From Cymbidium sinense (lineage: Eukaryota; Streptophyta; Magnoliopsida; Asparagales; Orchidaceae): DNA of 64,000 bases. Below are positions 11,691 to 23,266 of the stretch, in pieces. The position numbers were made by a program, and so were the translations under genes. Every line of letters begins with the position of its first letter. Positions within the stretch are counted from its first letter, which is position 1. Below the pieces are notes generated by a model that ran no database searches, was not told the origin of the DNA, and was given only the letters and a program-made list of their open reading frames with translations. Location: positions 45,207,648 to 45,271,647 of the forward strand of contig CM038221.1 of the NCBI GenBank assembly GCA_021442155.1, written 5' to 3'.

Positions 11691-12599
11691 AGGTTTAGGT
11701 TTGGTTAGTCATATGAAGTGGATTGGTATCTTTATTTCCAATCAATTTTGGTTAAGTTTGAATTTGGCTCAACATGACCCCTTTAGTTCAAGTTGGGTTC
11801 AAGGTCAATTAATAGTTAGGTCTAGTTGGCCAATTGAGACTTTGGTAAGTTCAACAAGTGATTTGGAATGAACTTGACCCATTGGTTTCAATCAATTTGG
11901 CTTAGATCAAATTTTTGACACATTTTGATTTTTTAGGTCAAGTTGGGTCAAGTAGTGGCCAATTACAAGTTAGGCTCAAATTCAAGTTCAACCATAGTTC
12001 ATGAATGAACTTAGATGGTTTCAATTAATTTGGCCTGCCTATGGTGGATTTTGGCTATGTTAGGTTTCATTTTGGCTAAGTGTTGACTTGGTCACCAGTT
12101 TGACAATTTGATTGATTGATCATCCCATGATGATTGTTGATGAGAGATATATGTGAGTTTGATTCAATCCAATTTGGTTAGGATTAGAATTTGGCTCATA
12201 AGGGTACTTTAGGTCACATTGGGTCAAGTGAGCCTAAGTGGGTCAAATGGCTTGGTCAAAGCTTGATTTGAGTTTGATTGAACTTGTATATGGACTTATG
12301 ATTGAAATATAAATCCATTTGCAAGTGGTTTGAAGTCAAATGGGTTTTGATTCATTTGACAATTTCATATTCAAAGGAAGAATATGAATGGATTTGGGGT
12401 TTGATTTTTTGAATTGGATTTTGATTTGGTGATTGAAGTTTGTATTTTTATTTGGATTCATGATTGTAGGGTTGATTGAATCATGAAGGAAAATCAAGAA
12501 TTTGGCTTGATTTGAAGTTGATTTGGCTAAGTTCAAGATTTTGACTTAAAAGGCTCAGGTTGGATTTTGAGTGGATTTGAGTATGAATTTTGGAATTGG

Positions 12600-13030
12600 T
12601 TTTGATTGTTTGAATTTATATTCCATTTATATATGTGAATATAAATGAGAATATAAATGATCATTGAAAATTTCAAGGATTTGAAGTGATTTGATCATGA
12701 TTTAGGAAGTCCATTAAAGAATTTAAAGGACTTAGGAAATTTTGGAATTTGGAGCTTGAATTTTTTAATTTGGTTTGATTGATTTATATTTATATTTCAT
12801 TTATATATGTGAATATAAATGAGAATATAAATGAGTTATGAGAAAATCCCATGAATTTGATTTGATCATGATTTAGCTAAGTCCATTAAAAAAATTAAGG
12901 ACTTAGAAATTTATGAATTGATTTTGAATTTTGAGTTTAGTTTGATTGGTTTGAATTTATATTTCATTTATATATGTGAATATAAATGAGAATATAAATG
13001 AATTATGAGAAAATCTCATGAGTTTGAATT
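12600..13030. repeat. Internal tandem array of family I, period about 170 bp (copy I-c)
   Basis: The word 'catttatatatgtgaatataaatgag' recurs with its first base at about 12,624, 12,798 and 12,965, giving spacings of 174 and 167 bases. Confidence 0.65.
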
Positions 13031-13404
13031 GGTTTGATCATGATTTTGGCTAAGTCCTTAAGAAGATAAGGACTTAAGAAAGATTTGGACTTAGAATTTC
13101 ATTCATGGGTTTCAATCATGGATTTCAATTATGGATTTCAATCACATGGAGTTGATTTGAGTTTGGAGAAAAATCAATAGATTGATTTGGAGTTTGACTT
13201 GAAGGAAGGAGTGAGGAATGGTTTAAAATTTAAGGGTAATTTTCTAACACCCCAAGGTATGACCTATTTCTATGGCTAACTCTTTTAAGTCTCTAGGCTG
13301 GGTTGAGTGTCCACTAATCACTAGATGTGTCTTAAGACAGGAACTCTTAAAGTTTAGAGAAGTCATGTATAAGATGGAGGGGTTGAGCTAAAAATGAGTC
13401 AACA

Positions 13405-16319
13405 ACGCCTTCTAAGCTTGATTCTTCTGATTTTCTTTGAGACCATAGTTTCCATTTATCATCCTCAATTATCTTTTCTTTTGCTTTAGTTTTCTGCAGG
13501 GGTATGGAAAAGGATGCAACCACCCTTGTAGATTCTTTCTTTGGGTGAATAAGAATACTATTGGATAGCGTGAAATCTCCCCTCTTGTACTTCCTTTCTA
13601 GCCAGTCTTAAAATACATAACAATCTTCTATAAGGTGGCTAACTACCCGATGATATGGATAGTAACTTGGGCTGCCAGTTTGTCCTGACTCTTCAGGTCT
13701 TTTACATTATGGTAACTCTAACTCTACCTTGAGTGCTTGTCGGAATAGTTTAGTTATACTTTCTCTTTTGAAAGAGTATTCTTTATTCATTTTTTCTTAC
13801 GAGATGGATGCATTCGATCATCATCTCCTAATGATTATCTTGGGTGCTCACCACTACTCGGGAAAGTTCTGGGTTTATCATTGACCCTGAGAACTAATTT
13901 TGGTTGATAATTGAAGGGTTGCTTGACTTTTTCTTCAAAATAGATAGGTTGTTTCCCCTTATCTACATTATAGGTTGCTTGCCTTCTTCTTTTTGAATCA
14001 TATGAAGTAGTGTGAGATTCACTTCTCGTTGATTCTGAGTGCATCCCTTTCTTCATTCTATCTGAATGGCTTTCAGGCTTGGAAAGGTTTAGCTTTTCAA
14101 AATTTGCCATCTGATCAAGTAATTCTTGAAAGGTGGTGATGGAAGCCATGCATAAATAGGGTGCCATTTTATCATCAATGTTGCCCATTAGCGGTATTGC
14201 ATGTTCCTCTTCCGCTTTCATATCGCTCATGTTCCATGAGTTATGTATTTTTAGACTCATCCTTCTTTTTTTTTCTAAGGTGGTCGGTATAGTAGTTTCG
14301 ACTACAGCAAATCTTTTGATAAATACAACTCCTCTAATATCTTAACTGAGTCGTTCGATAACTCTGCGTACCATTCGAAAGTAGTTGAAGCTAAGCTGCT
14401 AATGAATAGGCAAAATAATAGTGTGTCATTGCCCCCAGTGTTACCACAGGTTGCTTTAAATTATGCTAGGTGTTCCCAGGGGTTACCGTTGCCATCAAAT
14501 AAGTGGAATTTTATCACTGAGTAACCTTTAGGATGACACGTCATATTCTGGTATGGGAGACCTGTTCGTTTCTCCACTGTTCTATAGCTATCTCTTTAAT
14601 CTTTTCACTTATAATATTTCAAGTTGTATCCGTACGGCGGATGTGCTCAATATATATTGAGGAGTAGGTTGAGCAGTCAATTGATTGACTTCATTTCTAC
14701 CATCGTGAGCACTTTGTGCTCCGAAGGTTTGTGGCACTTGCTCAGCTAGTGGATTGATGGGCGAAGTGTTGGTTATTTGATGATTGATAGGAGAGGCGGT
14801 GTAGACCGCTACATTCCTGCATTATTTATCATGAGATTCATCATCATCATCGATTCATCTCTTTGAGTTTGAGATCTCTTTATCCTTCACTTTCATCTTT
14901 CGCTGCATTTGCCTTTGCACTTGAGCAAGCATAGTAGTGTTAGCGAATAGCATGTTATCTTCTTCTCCTTGTTCCTCTTCTTGCTCGTCACTTGAGGAGG
15001 AACTAAAAGGTTTTGCTTTTGTTTGACCTTGTGCTGGTTCTTCAATGTGGATAGAAGGTGTGGCTCCATGATGCCTAGATCGGTATTGTCATACATCAGA
15101 TGGTTCTCTGATGTGTTGTACCATATACACCATATCTACCCCCCATGATATCTTCTTCATCTTCTGCTTCTTCTTGTAGCCTTATCTCTGATCAATGTCT
15201 CCATCTGATTTCAGGGCCAGAGTATAGGATGAACATCTCCTCGATCGAAGGGCTATGATCAAAATGAAGGGAAGATCATTTAGATTGGTGATGGGATTCC
15301 TTAGAGGATTTCTAGTATGTCGACCACCACAAGCCTCATTGATTGTAACATTATTTTTAGGAACCCTTTCCTATTGGGCCCTGTCATCAATAGATCTCTA
15401 AATATGAAAACCAGATTTCACGCCTTTTTGCCTTTCTGTGGAAGCTTCTTCTTGAGGCTTTATCCTCCATACTTGTTTTTCCTTATATCAGGACCTTTTG
15501 GTAGCGGATTCCTGAACGTGTGGTTCAGGTGTCACACCTTGATATTTGCTGCATATGGTTGTTTGTAACGCTCTTGAGTTCTTACTACTAGTGATGGTAG
15601 CTTTTGATGTAGAGCATTATTAGCTTCTCTAATAATTGGCCTTTGATATATCTTCTTCATACGACCTTATTCTTTTACAACTTTTAAAACTCTATGCACT
15701 CTAGCAAATAAAGTTTTAGGTTGTTTCTTTTGAGGGGTTGGGGATGACTATTGTTGAGCCTAGAAAGACTGCTTAACATCACCAGTAGAGCTATTACTTT
15801 TTATCCATTTTATATTTTTAAATTTATTACAGGTAGGAATACTCTCTTCTAGTTGTAAAGTGTAGATGGGCGGGTGAGAGTTGATGGGCTCATGACATTC
15901 CTTCTTCTCCTCGCCTTCTAGTTAGCTTTTCTCCGGATGAGGAAGCTTGACATGTTGGCCTTATACAAAGGGCAATTCGACAGGGAAAGTAGTTGCATCT
16001 CAAATTGCGCCTTTTGTTTGCAGTTATAAGTCTCCTCATGGAGCTTCGCGTGTCCCAACCTTTCAAATATGAGGCTCTCTTTGAGGAACCTCAATAAGAT
16101 AGAAGCTTTGGTAGACTTGGTCTGCTGCACTAGTTGATGTGCAAATTGAGCATGATTATCTCATGGCCTAGCAGCAGTTTGAGCAGTGATTGCTGGGAAA
16201 TTCAAGCTACCAAATTGTATAGTAGCTCCAGCGTCCCCTGTGTTGATGATAGCATTAGCCAAGCGGATGTTGGCTCCGCAACCCAACTGCACAGTAAATG
16301 ATGTGTTTTGAAGATCCAT
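13405..16319 (-). pseudogene. gag pseudogene of Ty3/gypsy element II-minus
   Basis: Minus-strand gag of roughly 960 codons, with several stops and frameshifts. The start codon is the ATG at 16,319-16,317, giving MDLQNTSFTVQLG, just downstream of a TTTCACAG acceptor-like sequence. Order: an N-terminal part (16,319 to about 15,110, including LFARVHRVLKVVKE near 15,700), a linker rich in Ser and Glu (about 15,050-14,850), the conserved retrotransposon gag domain (GNPWEHLA, FKATCGNTGGND, FEWYAELSNDSVK, about 14,490-14,320), a frame at 14,260-13,835, then a degenerate knuckle-like region (YHRVVSHLIEDCY then DWLERKYKRGDFTLSN, about 13,650-13,560). It would form the particle core of the element. Copy I-c interrupts it at 13,404. 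Confidence 0.8.
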
Positions 16320-16589
16320 CTGTGAAATAAAAGATGGGGATTAGTAATCAGTAATTGACATATCATCCCACACTTTCATGATGAAGAGATATAATAGAAC
16401 AAACATGATAAAATATGAAAACAAGTTATGTATAAAAAAGATTTTAAAACTTTAGAATTATGTTCATTCTAAAAATAATTTTGAGTTTCAATTAATTTAA
16501 CATTATAAATAATTTTAAGTTTTTCATTTTACTATACTCTGCTGCTATCATAGCTTTGATTCGACTAGTAAAGATGGAAGAGAAACCTA
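16320..16589 (-). other. 5' leader of II-minus
   Basis: AT-rich untranslated leader between primer-binding site and gag ATG. It aligns in reverse with 49,593-49,837 of II-plus, for example 'tcccacactttcatgatg' here and 'catcatgaaagtgtggga' there. This shows that II-minus and II-plus belong to one family. Confidence 0.75.
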
Positions 16590-16607
16590 TCCCCTGTGGA
16601 GTCACCA
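16590..16607 (-). other. Primer-binding site of II-minus
   Basis: Read on the minus strand it is TGGTGACTCCACAGGGGA, a few bases after an LTR end in CACA. II-plus has TGGCGACTCCGCTGGGAT at the equivalent place. TGGCGACTC-type sites are, as I recall, found in Tat/Ogre-type plant gypsy elements and match a tRNA 3' end. Confidence 0.7.
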
Positions 16608-16615
16608 AAAATCTA

Positions 16616-19600
16616 TGTGCTCCAAAAATTCACCACCGACCTCTCGATGAAGAGAGTATGACTTAAGTCAGTAAAATTTTCAGAAGGTAGATGGAATAAT
16701 AGATAAGACACTACCTAGAGATTTTGCCTTAATTTTGTGAAGACTTTAGATCTGGTTCCAGGTTTCCTATAAGCGCAAGCACCTATAGTTAATTACCCTA
16801 ATCAGAGAGACTTTCATTAAGGATAGTCATTAGCTCACTTAATGCGTAGCTTATGGTAGCAACATGTGGTGTTTAAAATTTAGATTTATGAGTTCATCAT
16901 ATTAACTTAAAGTGAATGGTTAGGGGAATGATGATGTGGCTGAACAAGATCCCATGGTTTCATCCCTGTCATGGTCCCTAGTCTACTTAATCGGGAGGTA
17001 GTCAATGACTTGATCGAAGGATCCCTGCGACCATGGGTTTAAGGGTCAAGACACTGGGGTAGTGTTTATCTAAGGAGACAAGTTTAAGTCCACCTTAGCT
17101 GATAGAGGGATTTTTTTCCTATCAAGTACACCCTATAATTCACAACTCAAAGGGTAGAACCATTAGGGAGCATACGGGCTACTGTTGTAATCGTGATATA
17201 ATAATGCCATTTGACGACAACCACTTGATCAGAGGACTTTGGCCATAATCACATCATATGTGGAGCCTACTGGCCAAATCATGCGATCAGAGGACACGGG
17301 CTATGTCCTTACTAGCATGAGATTGATTGAGAGTGAATATAGTTGTGTACTTGATTTGACATTAGCTTCTTTGTGAGCTAGAGTTTTCTTAATTTGTCAC
17401 CTCCGACAAATAATTGCGGAAGGTGGGTTGGATTTTTGCTTTAAGTTTTGAACTCAATGATTTTTGTTTAATCATTTTGAGCTTAATAATTCATCAAAAT
17501 TTTCATTTGGATTGATATTTAACTTATATTAATTTGATTTAAAATAGCAATCACATTTTGATGAAAGTATCTCCTATGGTTGAAATCTTCATTCAACACA
17601 GCCATCATTGAGGTATATAAGTTTGATTGATTTTAGTTTATTATTTTAGATCTTATCGACTCTATTAATTTAATAATAGAGGATTAGATCAACTATCATA
17701 TGATAGAATTAGCTTCTCATATATTTTATTAAGTTGGAAATATTATGTTATTATTTTTAGATTTTTAGGTTTTGTTAATAGATCCGTCCTAAGACCCCAG
17801 AATCAACCGCAGCATCCTACACTAAGTTTAAGCATTAGTAGTGTTGAGCCCATTAGTGTATTTAAGAATGCTTGCACACTTTTGAGGTATTAAATTTGAG
17901 TTTTAATCATACTTTATAATATGTGCAAGGGTTTAATTGAATCCTTAATTAATGCTTTATGTTCGCTTGTATGATGTGTTGCGAATCTAGTAGCATAAGT
18001 TGTATGTTCATTCATATCTAACTTTAAATCTTTTGAATGTTTTATAACACAGTGTATTTCATCTAATTTGTTATAGACTATTGTTAGCCAGATAATTGAA
18101 AGTCCAATCTTGTCTCAATAGCTTAGTATATTAGACTTAGTTTGATTATTGATCTTATTACTCCTTTAAAATTCAAATATTCTTCCTTAACTATTTCATT
18201 TTCATTAATTATTAATCTCTATTTTAATAAAATTTTGATAACCTCCCAGCGTCGTCCCCACATTGGGAGCTACGTCGGGAGTGCTAGAGCCTTCCTACCA
18301 TACTTAAGAAAGTATGCATAGTCAGTTTCTTGCAACACTACAACTTAGAGAATCTTTAAAACCCACCACACTTAAGAAAGCATGCATAGACCTTCAATAT
18401 ATATATTTGGAATGAAAATCGGCAGCCTCCTGGCATCATCCCCGTGTAGGGGGCTGCATCGGGAGTGCTGAGGCCTTGCCACCACGCTTAAGAAAGTGTG
18501 CATGGTAGATGTCTTGTGACACCGTGGCCGAGTGATTTTCTTATACCTACCTCGCTTATGAAAAACATCATATAGCCTTCAAACCTGTGTAAAGAGCATC
18601 CTGATTTCCTTGCAATGCTATAAGCAACATGCACGAGTACTTATATCTAGAAAATATGTGAAATTGTATTAAAGTAATTGGTATAGTAATTTAATATACA
18701 ACAGACATATGAACATGTATTTGAAATGACATTCGACAGCCTCCCAGCGTCATCCCCATGTAGGGGGCTGTATCGGGAGTGTTGAGTCCTTCCCACCATA
18801 CTTAAGGAAGCATGCATGGTAAGTGCCTTGCGACACCTCGGTCGAGTGATTCTCTTGCACCTATTGTACTTTTAAAAAAACATCACATAGGCCTTCAAAC
18901 CTATATAAGAGACATCTAGGTTTCCTCGCCATGCTGAAGCAACATGAACGAGTACTTATATTTATCAAATTTTCTCACTACATTGAAACAACACAAATGA
19001 ATACTTAAGACCACAACATCTCTTATCATTTTACTCAGCACATTGGGGTAGGATAATTAGAACATAAGATTCATTGCTCTAGTCATGTTAAAAAAAAAAC
19101 TTTCTCTGCCAAGCTAACTTCTTTGCACTTGCATCAGATTAGTAGAGTCTAAGAAGATGGAAGGAAACTTGCAGGTGTGATTGAATCTAGTTTTATGCCT
19201 ACATCTTGCATCTTATAGAACCATTATGAGGCCTCATTCTTTAATCCATTATAAACAAAACTAGATATCATTCTATTCCAAGTCGCTACATTGGCTTTTG
19301 AAATCATATTGAACAACATATTCACATCACTCAAGCACCTACATTTAGAGTACCTTGCTAACAATGTGTTTGCTACCGAAATCTATAATTAGGCCTACCT
19401 CCCGAGCTCATCATCCATTTGAAGAGCTCCAAAGCATTTTTAGAATCCCCTGCCCTCACATATCCATCCATCATAACATCCCACAATACATAATCTCTTT
19501 CAGACATTTCATCAAACACATTCCTTGTCTCTTTTACAACCATTTTCAACATGCATCTTTATCAAAGAACTTCCCACAAAGACATCCTTCTCTATTCCCA

Positions 19601-20690
19601 TCAGATAAGTCATCTTATGAATGTGATTACCTAAAGGCCCGGTAATAACAAAATTTAATCACATAAGGAAATGTATACTTATCGTGGAAGATTCTAACAT
19701 AGCATCTTGAAATAGAAGATGGCCAGAACTCAATGATCATGGAGAATCCAAGTAGGGAAGAGGGGAGGAGCTTGACTTACAGGGCAGCAGGAAATGAGGG
19801 ATACAACTTGGTTTTGTGGCACTATAACATAGAGACGGGCGGCTCGGTCGACTGAGAGTCCAAACGAGAATGGTCAGCTAGCTTGGTGCATTTAGCTTCG
19901 GTGCATTGTCGAGATGAAAGAAGGAGGGCTCATCGGCGGGAGCAACATCTAACCTGCGTGTCCGGGATGAGTCACGAGAGGTGGGGCTTCACTTTGGTCT
20001 CGAAGGACGGAAGAGAGTTCATTCGAGAGAGAGGAGGCGGCCCTTGGGTTGAGAAGAGTTGAGAGTTGCGGCGCATGGAATCTCTCCTTAGGGTTACATG
20101 TAAAGAGGTATTTGTAAAGACATCTTTGCTTAAATGTCTAATTAACCCTAATTTGGGCTTTTATGATGGAATCATTATATGGTCAATATATATATCAATT
20201 GAAAGTTATTCCGATGTTCCTGATGCAATGGCGCAGTCCGTTTCATGACCGGAGATCATTTGGTTCAAGTCGGCATCGAATCGGGTCAATTTTAGTTGAA
20301 TACGTCATCGCGAGCTCGATTCATGCAGTCATCCAATTGGTGAGCTCATTTGAAAGGTTTTGACACTTCAACGCAAACGCCATGATCAATTTCCCAAACG
20401 GAGATCGTTTGGGCATTGTCGCAGCCTCCCGACTCCGATATGCATATAGGCGTGTTGACGGATTTCCTTCTTGATCGGTCGACCATCGAATTGTGCAATA
20501 TGTATATTCTGATCAATTTTAATATTCTGAATGTGATGGCGAAGTCCGTTCATTGATCGCAGGTCATTTCGAATGATTTTGGTGATGTCCAGTGCATTTT
20601 AGCATCGATTTGTGCGCTATTGTATTCGAAACCGATCGACTTCGTCTTATGAACTTGACTCGACTGATGTGACATACATGAATATCAACA
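16616..20690 (-). mobile_element. LTR of element II-minus (about 4.1 kb)
   Basis: Starts TGTTGATATTCATG on the minus strand at 20,690 and ends in CA at 16,616, next to the primer-binding site. It aligns with the split LTR of II-plus: 20,690-20,060 with 29,452-30,110 and 61,970-62,538, about 20,050-19,750 with 30,060-30,360, and 18,000-16,616 with 47,950-49,568. The U3 block is GC-rich and full of CGATCGACC words. No gene inside: the open frames at 19,355-19,645 and 20,066-20,363 lie in LTR sequence shared between copies and show no domain. Confidence 0.8.
18240..18850 (-). repeat. Three stem-loop units within the II-minus LTR
   Basis: A block with 'cctcccagcgtcgtcccca', 'gggagtgctgaggcctt' and 'cttaagaaagtgtgcatgg' starts near 18,243, 18,425 and 18,733. 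The middle unit can pair GCAGCC (18,422-18,427) with GGCTGC (18,452-18,457) around an inner CCCC/GGGG stem. II-plus carries one such unit near 31,457-31,485. Confidence 0.65.
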
Positions 20691-21516
20691 TATTCTAATT
20701 TATGAGAACATTTTCAGCGTAATTTTAGAAGGAGCTAATAAATGGAAGACCATGTCTATTTCAGTTTTTTATTTGTCCTCTCAAGTACTTTAGACGAGTT
20801 TAACCCTTAAAACTCAGCTCAAACAGATTTGATATTAATCATTTTTTAGTTAAATTTGGGTATGTACATATAAAATTTGATTTTTTTATTGATAATTCAA
20901 TTCTAATAAGAAAAAAAAAGAAAATCCTTATCAAATCATCATTATGATTCATGTGCCCTTAATCATCAAGGAAAATTAAACAATCTAATTATAATAAGAA
21001 ATAGCAAATATTTTTCACTCGATTTATCCTTAGCCAAATAAATTGACAAAAATATATCTCAATTCAATTCTTCTTTAAATATAATCTATTTTGTTTTCTT
21101 TTCATTTCCTCACTTTCAATTCCTTTAAAACTAAATAGAATCTTAGAAAAAAGTCACAAAAATAGTAGAACTATTTCATGAAATTAGGAGAGGAATCAAC
21201 ATCAATTTTTAGGATGGACAAATTTATATGTTAAGATAAAAATAAAGAGAAAAATTTTTTTGGGAGTAAATGATTAATTTGATATCTTATATAAGAGAAA
21301 TTATTAAGTTTAGGATATCCCTCAATTATGTTTGTGCCATTCTCTGCATAAATACTAAAGTACTTGCTATAGAATAAGTTGCATGTAACTATCGAAGCAC
21401 TGCTTTGAAGGTGAAGTGAGTCAGCACCACTCAAGCCCTAAACACATTCAATATTACAAGATTAATGCTTCGGTTGCAAACCCAGACTTCGTGGCGAAGT
21501 CCTATTGGTTCTTAAG
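20691..21516. other. AT-rich spacer, nothing recognised
   Basis: No domain or repeat family recognised. The frame at 21,434-21,231 on the minus strand (67 codons) has no motif I know, so it is not called. Confidence 0.4.
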
Positions 21517-21524
21517 GGGTTAGG

Positions 21525-22391
21525 CAGGGGCGAACCCAGGTGATGCCCAGGGTGGGCAAATACTCACCCTGAAAATATTAAATTTATATAATGGAATGAA
21601 TTTTGTAATTTGCACTTGCCCAGCCTAAAAATAGTAATTTTATTCAATTAGATGGAGAAGTCTATAATTTTTCCCATCCTCAAAATAATTCCCACCTTAA
21701 GAATAATTTTGAGATGAATATTAGCAAATAGTATTATATACATCTTAAAATGAATTTAATTTTAACTTATTGTAATCTCATGTAATCAATATTTTTAACT
21801 CATGTAATCTAGTTATAAATTATATTTTATAATTTTATAATAATTTTAAATCATAAATTTTTTTAAATTTTTTGTATTGTTAGTTAGATTCCTCTTATAA
21901 ATTATATTTATATTTATATATTAATATACAATTTTTTAAAAAACATTTAATATGCACATATTAATTAATATTAATGTTAATTAAATTCATAAATTACTTA
22001 AATTGATCTACTTCATATAAATTTTAAAAAAATATTATTTTGTGCTTAGTATTTCAAAAATGGATAAATCGAATTTTGATATTTTATTAATTTTGTAGTC
22101 ATCAAATAATTTAATCTATAAATCTTGGGAAAAATTAATTTATATATTTAATCTTAAGAAGGTGAGTAAATTATAAATTATAGGATATAATTTTCACATT
22201 TTATCAATTTATAATTTTTTCTTATAAATTTGATGACTTTATCTTACTAATTATTTGTATTTTTCTAAAATTAAAATATTATATAATTTTATTTATTTAA
22301 TTATACTTATTAAGATTATTGTTTAATTATTATATTATTTAATAATTTAAAATATTGCCTATCCTAAAAAAATGAGTTAGTTTCGCCCATG
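21525..22391. mobile_element. hAT-type MITE with 8-bp target duplication
   Basis: An 867-bp AT-rich, non-coding element. The left end is CAGGGGCGAACC and the right end is GGTTTCGCCCATG-like (ttcgcccatg), so the ends are inverted repeats with one mismatch in ten. Flanking 8-bp duplications are GGGTTAGG (21,517-21,524) and GGATTAGG (22,392-22,399), seven of eight identical. Eight-base duplications with CA-G-rich ends are typical of the hAT superfamily. It must have been mobilised by another element's transposase. Confidence 0.8.
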
Positions 22392-22601
22392 GGATTAGGT
22401 GATGTCCACTTGGCCCCACTTTAACAATAATTTTGCCCATTGGACCTTATGATGCATACAAATACAATGGCAATAAGGACAAAGCATTTTTTTTAATGAA
22501 GTAATGCTAAATAAATTGAATTCTAATCATGCGAGCATCGAAGTATGAATGGGAAAAACCTTTTTAGCTTAAAAGAAAAGTAAAGAAAAAAAAAGAAAAA
22601 A

Positions 22602-22605
<4 letters not shown>

Positions 22606-22632
<27 letters not shown>
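22606..22632. repeat. (TA)n microsatellite
   Basis: Uninterrupted TA run of about 27 bases. Confidence 0.95.
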
Positions 22633-23015
22633 ACCTTAAACTATGAACGTAAAATAGCAGCCAAGACGCAAAATACGGTGTTGAAAACAAGGCTGCAGAC
22701 TATATCCCATCAGATCTTACATATATGGATCATCTCATCAAAACCGTTTGGAAAAATCAAGGAGAGGGTCTATCGTATACTGTCACTTTACAAAGTCATG
22801 TCATCCAGTTGGACCACGAAAGTAAAAAGTAAAGTTAGTGCTGGGACCCACTGTCCTTGGCTCGGTTGATGAGGGCGAGCATGATACTCTCAGATTCGAC
22901 CCCTTCAGAACATACACTACTTATGGTGAAAAGAAAAAGACGCGGGGTTCCGTGCCGTCCGTGATTAATCACGTCCGTTATACATAAAAAAAATAATTAA
23001 TGTGTACATCTCGTT

Positions 23016-23036
23016 AAAAAAAAAAAAAAAAAAAAA
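23016..23036. repeat. Poly-A tract
   Basis: About 21 consecutive A on the plus strand, some 160 bases before the TATA box; it could be an old retroposon tail or a simple tract. Confidence 0.9.
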
Positions 23037-23197
23037 GTTAGTGCTCGGAAATGAGAAAAGTTGTTATAAAGGTCACTTTCAAGCAGGGGATGGCCAGCAA
23101 GCTTTTGTCCAATAAAAAGTTCTAACCTCAGCCCCTAACACATGCAAATACAATCATGGCTCTTTAACACAAAGCCTACAGATAAACAGAGCCTTGG

Positions 23198-23205
23198 TAT
23201 AAAAA
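23198..23205 (+). promoter_or_regulatory. TATA box of the IDD-like gene
   Basis: TATAAAAA lies 69 bases before the preferred ATG (23,267). With a start site about 30 bases downstream, the leader would be about 35 nt for that ATG, but only about 10 nt for the upstream in-frame ATG at 23,243. The spacing therefore favours 23,267. Confidence 0.65.
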
Positions 23206-23266
23206 GTTGGGTGCTTCCACCATTATACCACCATCATCATCCATGCTCTCAGTTCACTATTCTTCT

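Larger units (their letters stand above)
9190..13404 (-). mobile_element. Family I LTR-like repeat, copy I-c (internally deleted)
   Basis: Both termini are present: TGTTG at 9,190-9,194 and CAACA at 13,400-13,404 on the plus strand. Reading on the minus strand, it matches I-d from its start through about position 56,560, then skips about 3.2 kb to the end, giving 4.2 kb instead of 7.3 kb. It interrupts the II-minus polyprotein between the gag zinc-finger region and the linker. No clear target duplication was seen (flanks aggaa and acgcc). Confidence 0.7.
22400..23197. other. Upstream region of the IDD-like gene
   Basis: Holds a (TA)n run (22,606-22,632), a 12-base palindrome GTGATTAATCAC (22,961-22,972) inside a 'ccgtcc...gtccgtt' context, a poly-A run (23,016-23,036) and a CCAAT word near 23,109. 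No reading frame with a recognisable domain. This is the likely promoter of the gene that follows. Confidence 0.5.

Noticed and set aside
18240..18850. Spaced repeats as a CRISPR-like array
   Set aside because: Irregular spacing (about 182 and 308 bases), long diverged units and a location in an LTR of a plant retrotransposon.
23207..23266. Longer start of the IDD-like frame from 23,207
   Set aside because: The codon at 23,207 is TTG, only a few bases after the TATA box and thus before the likely transcription start.
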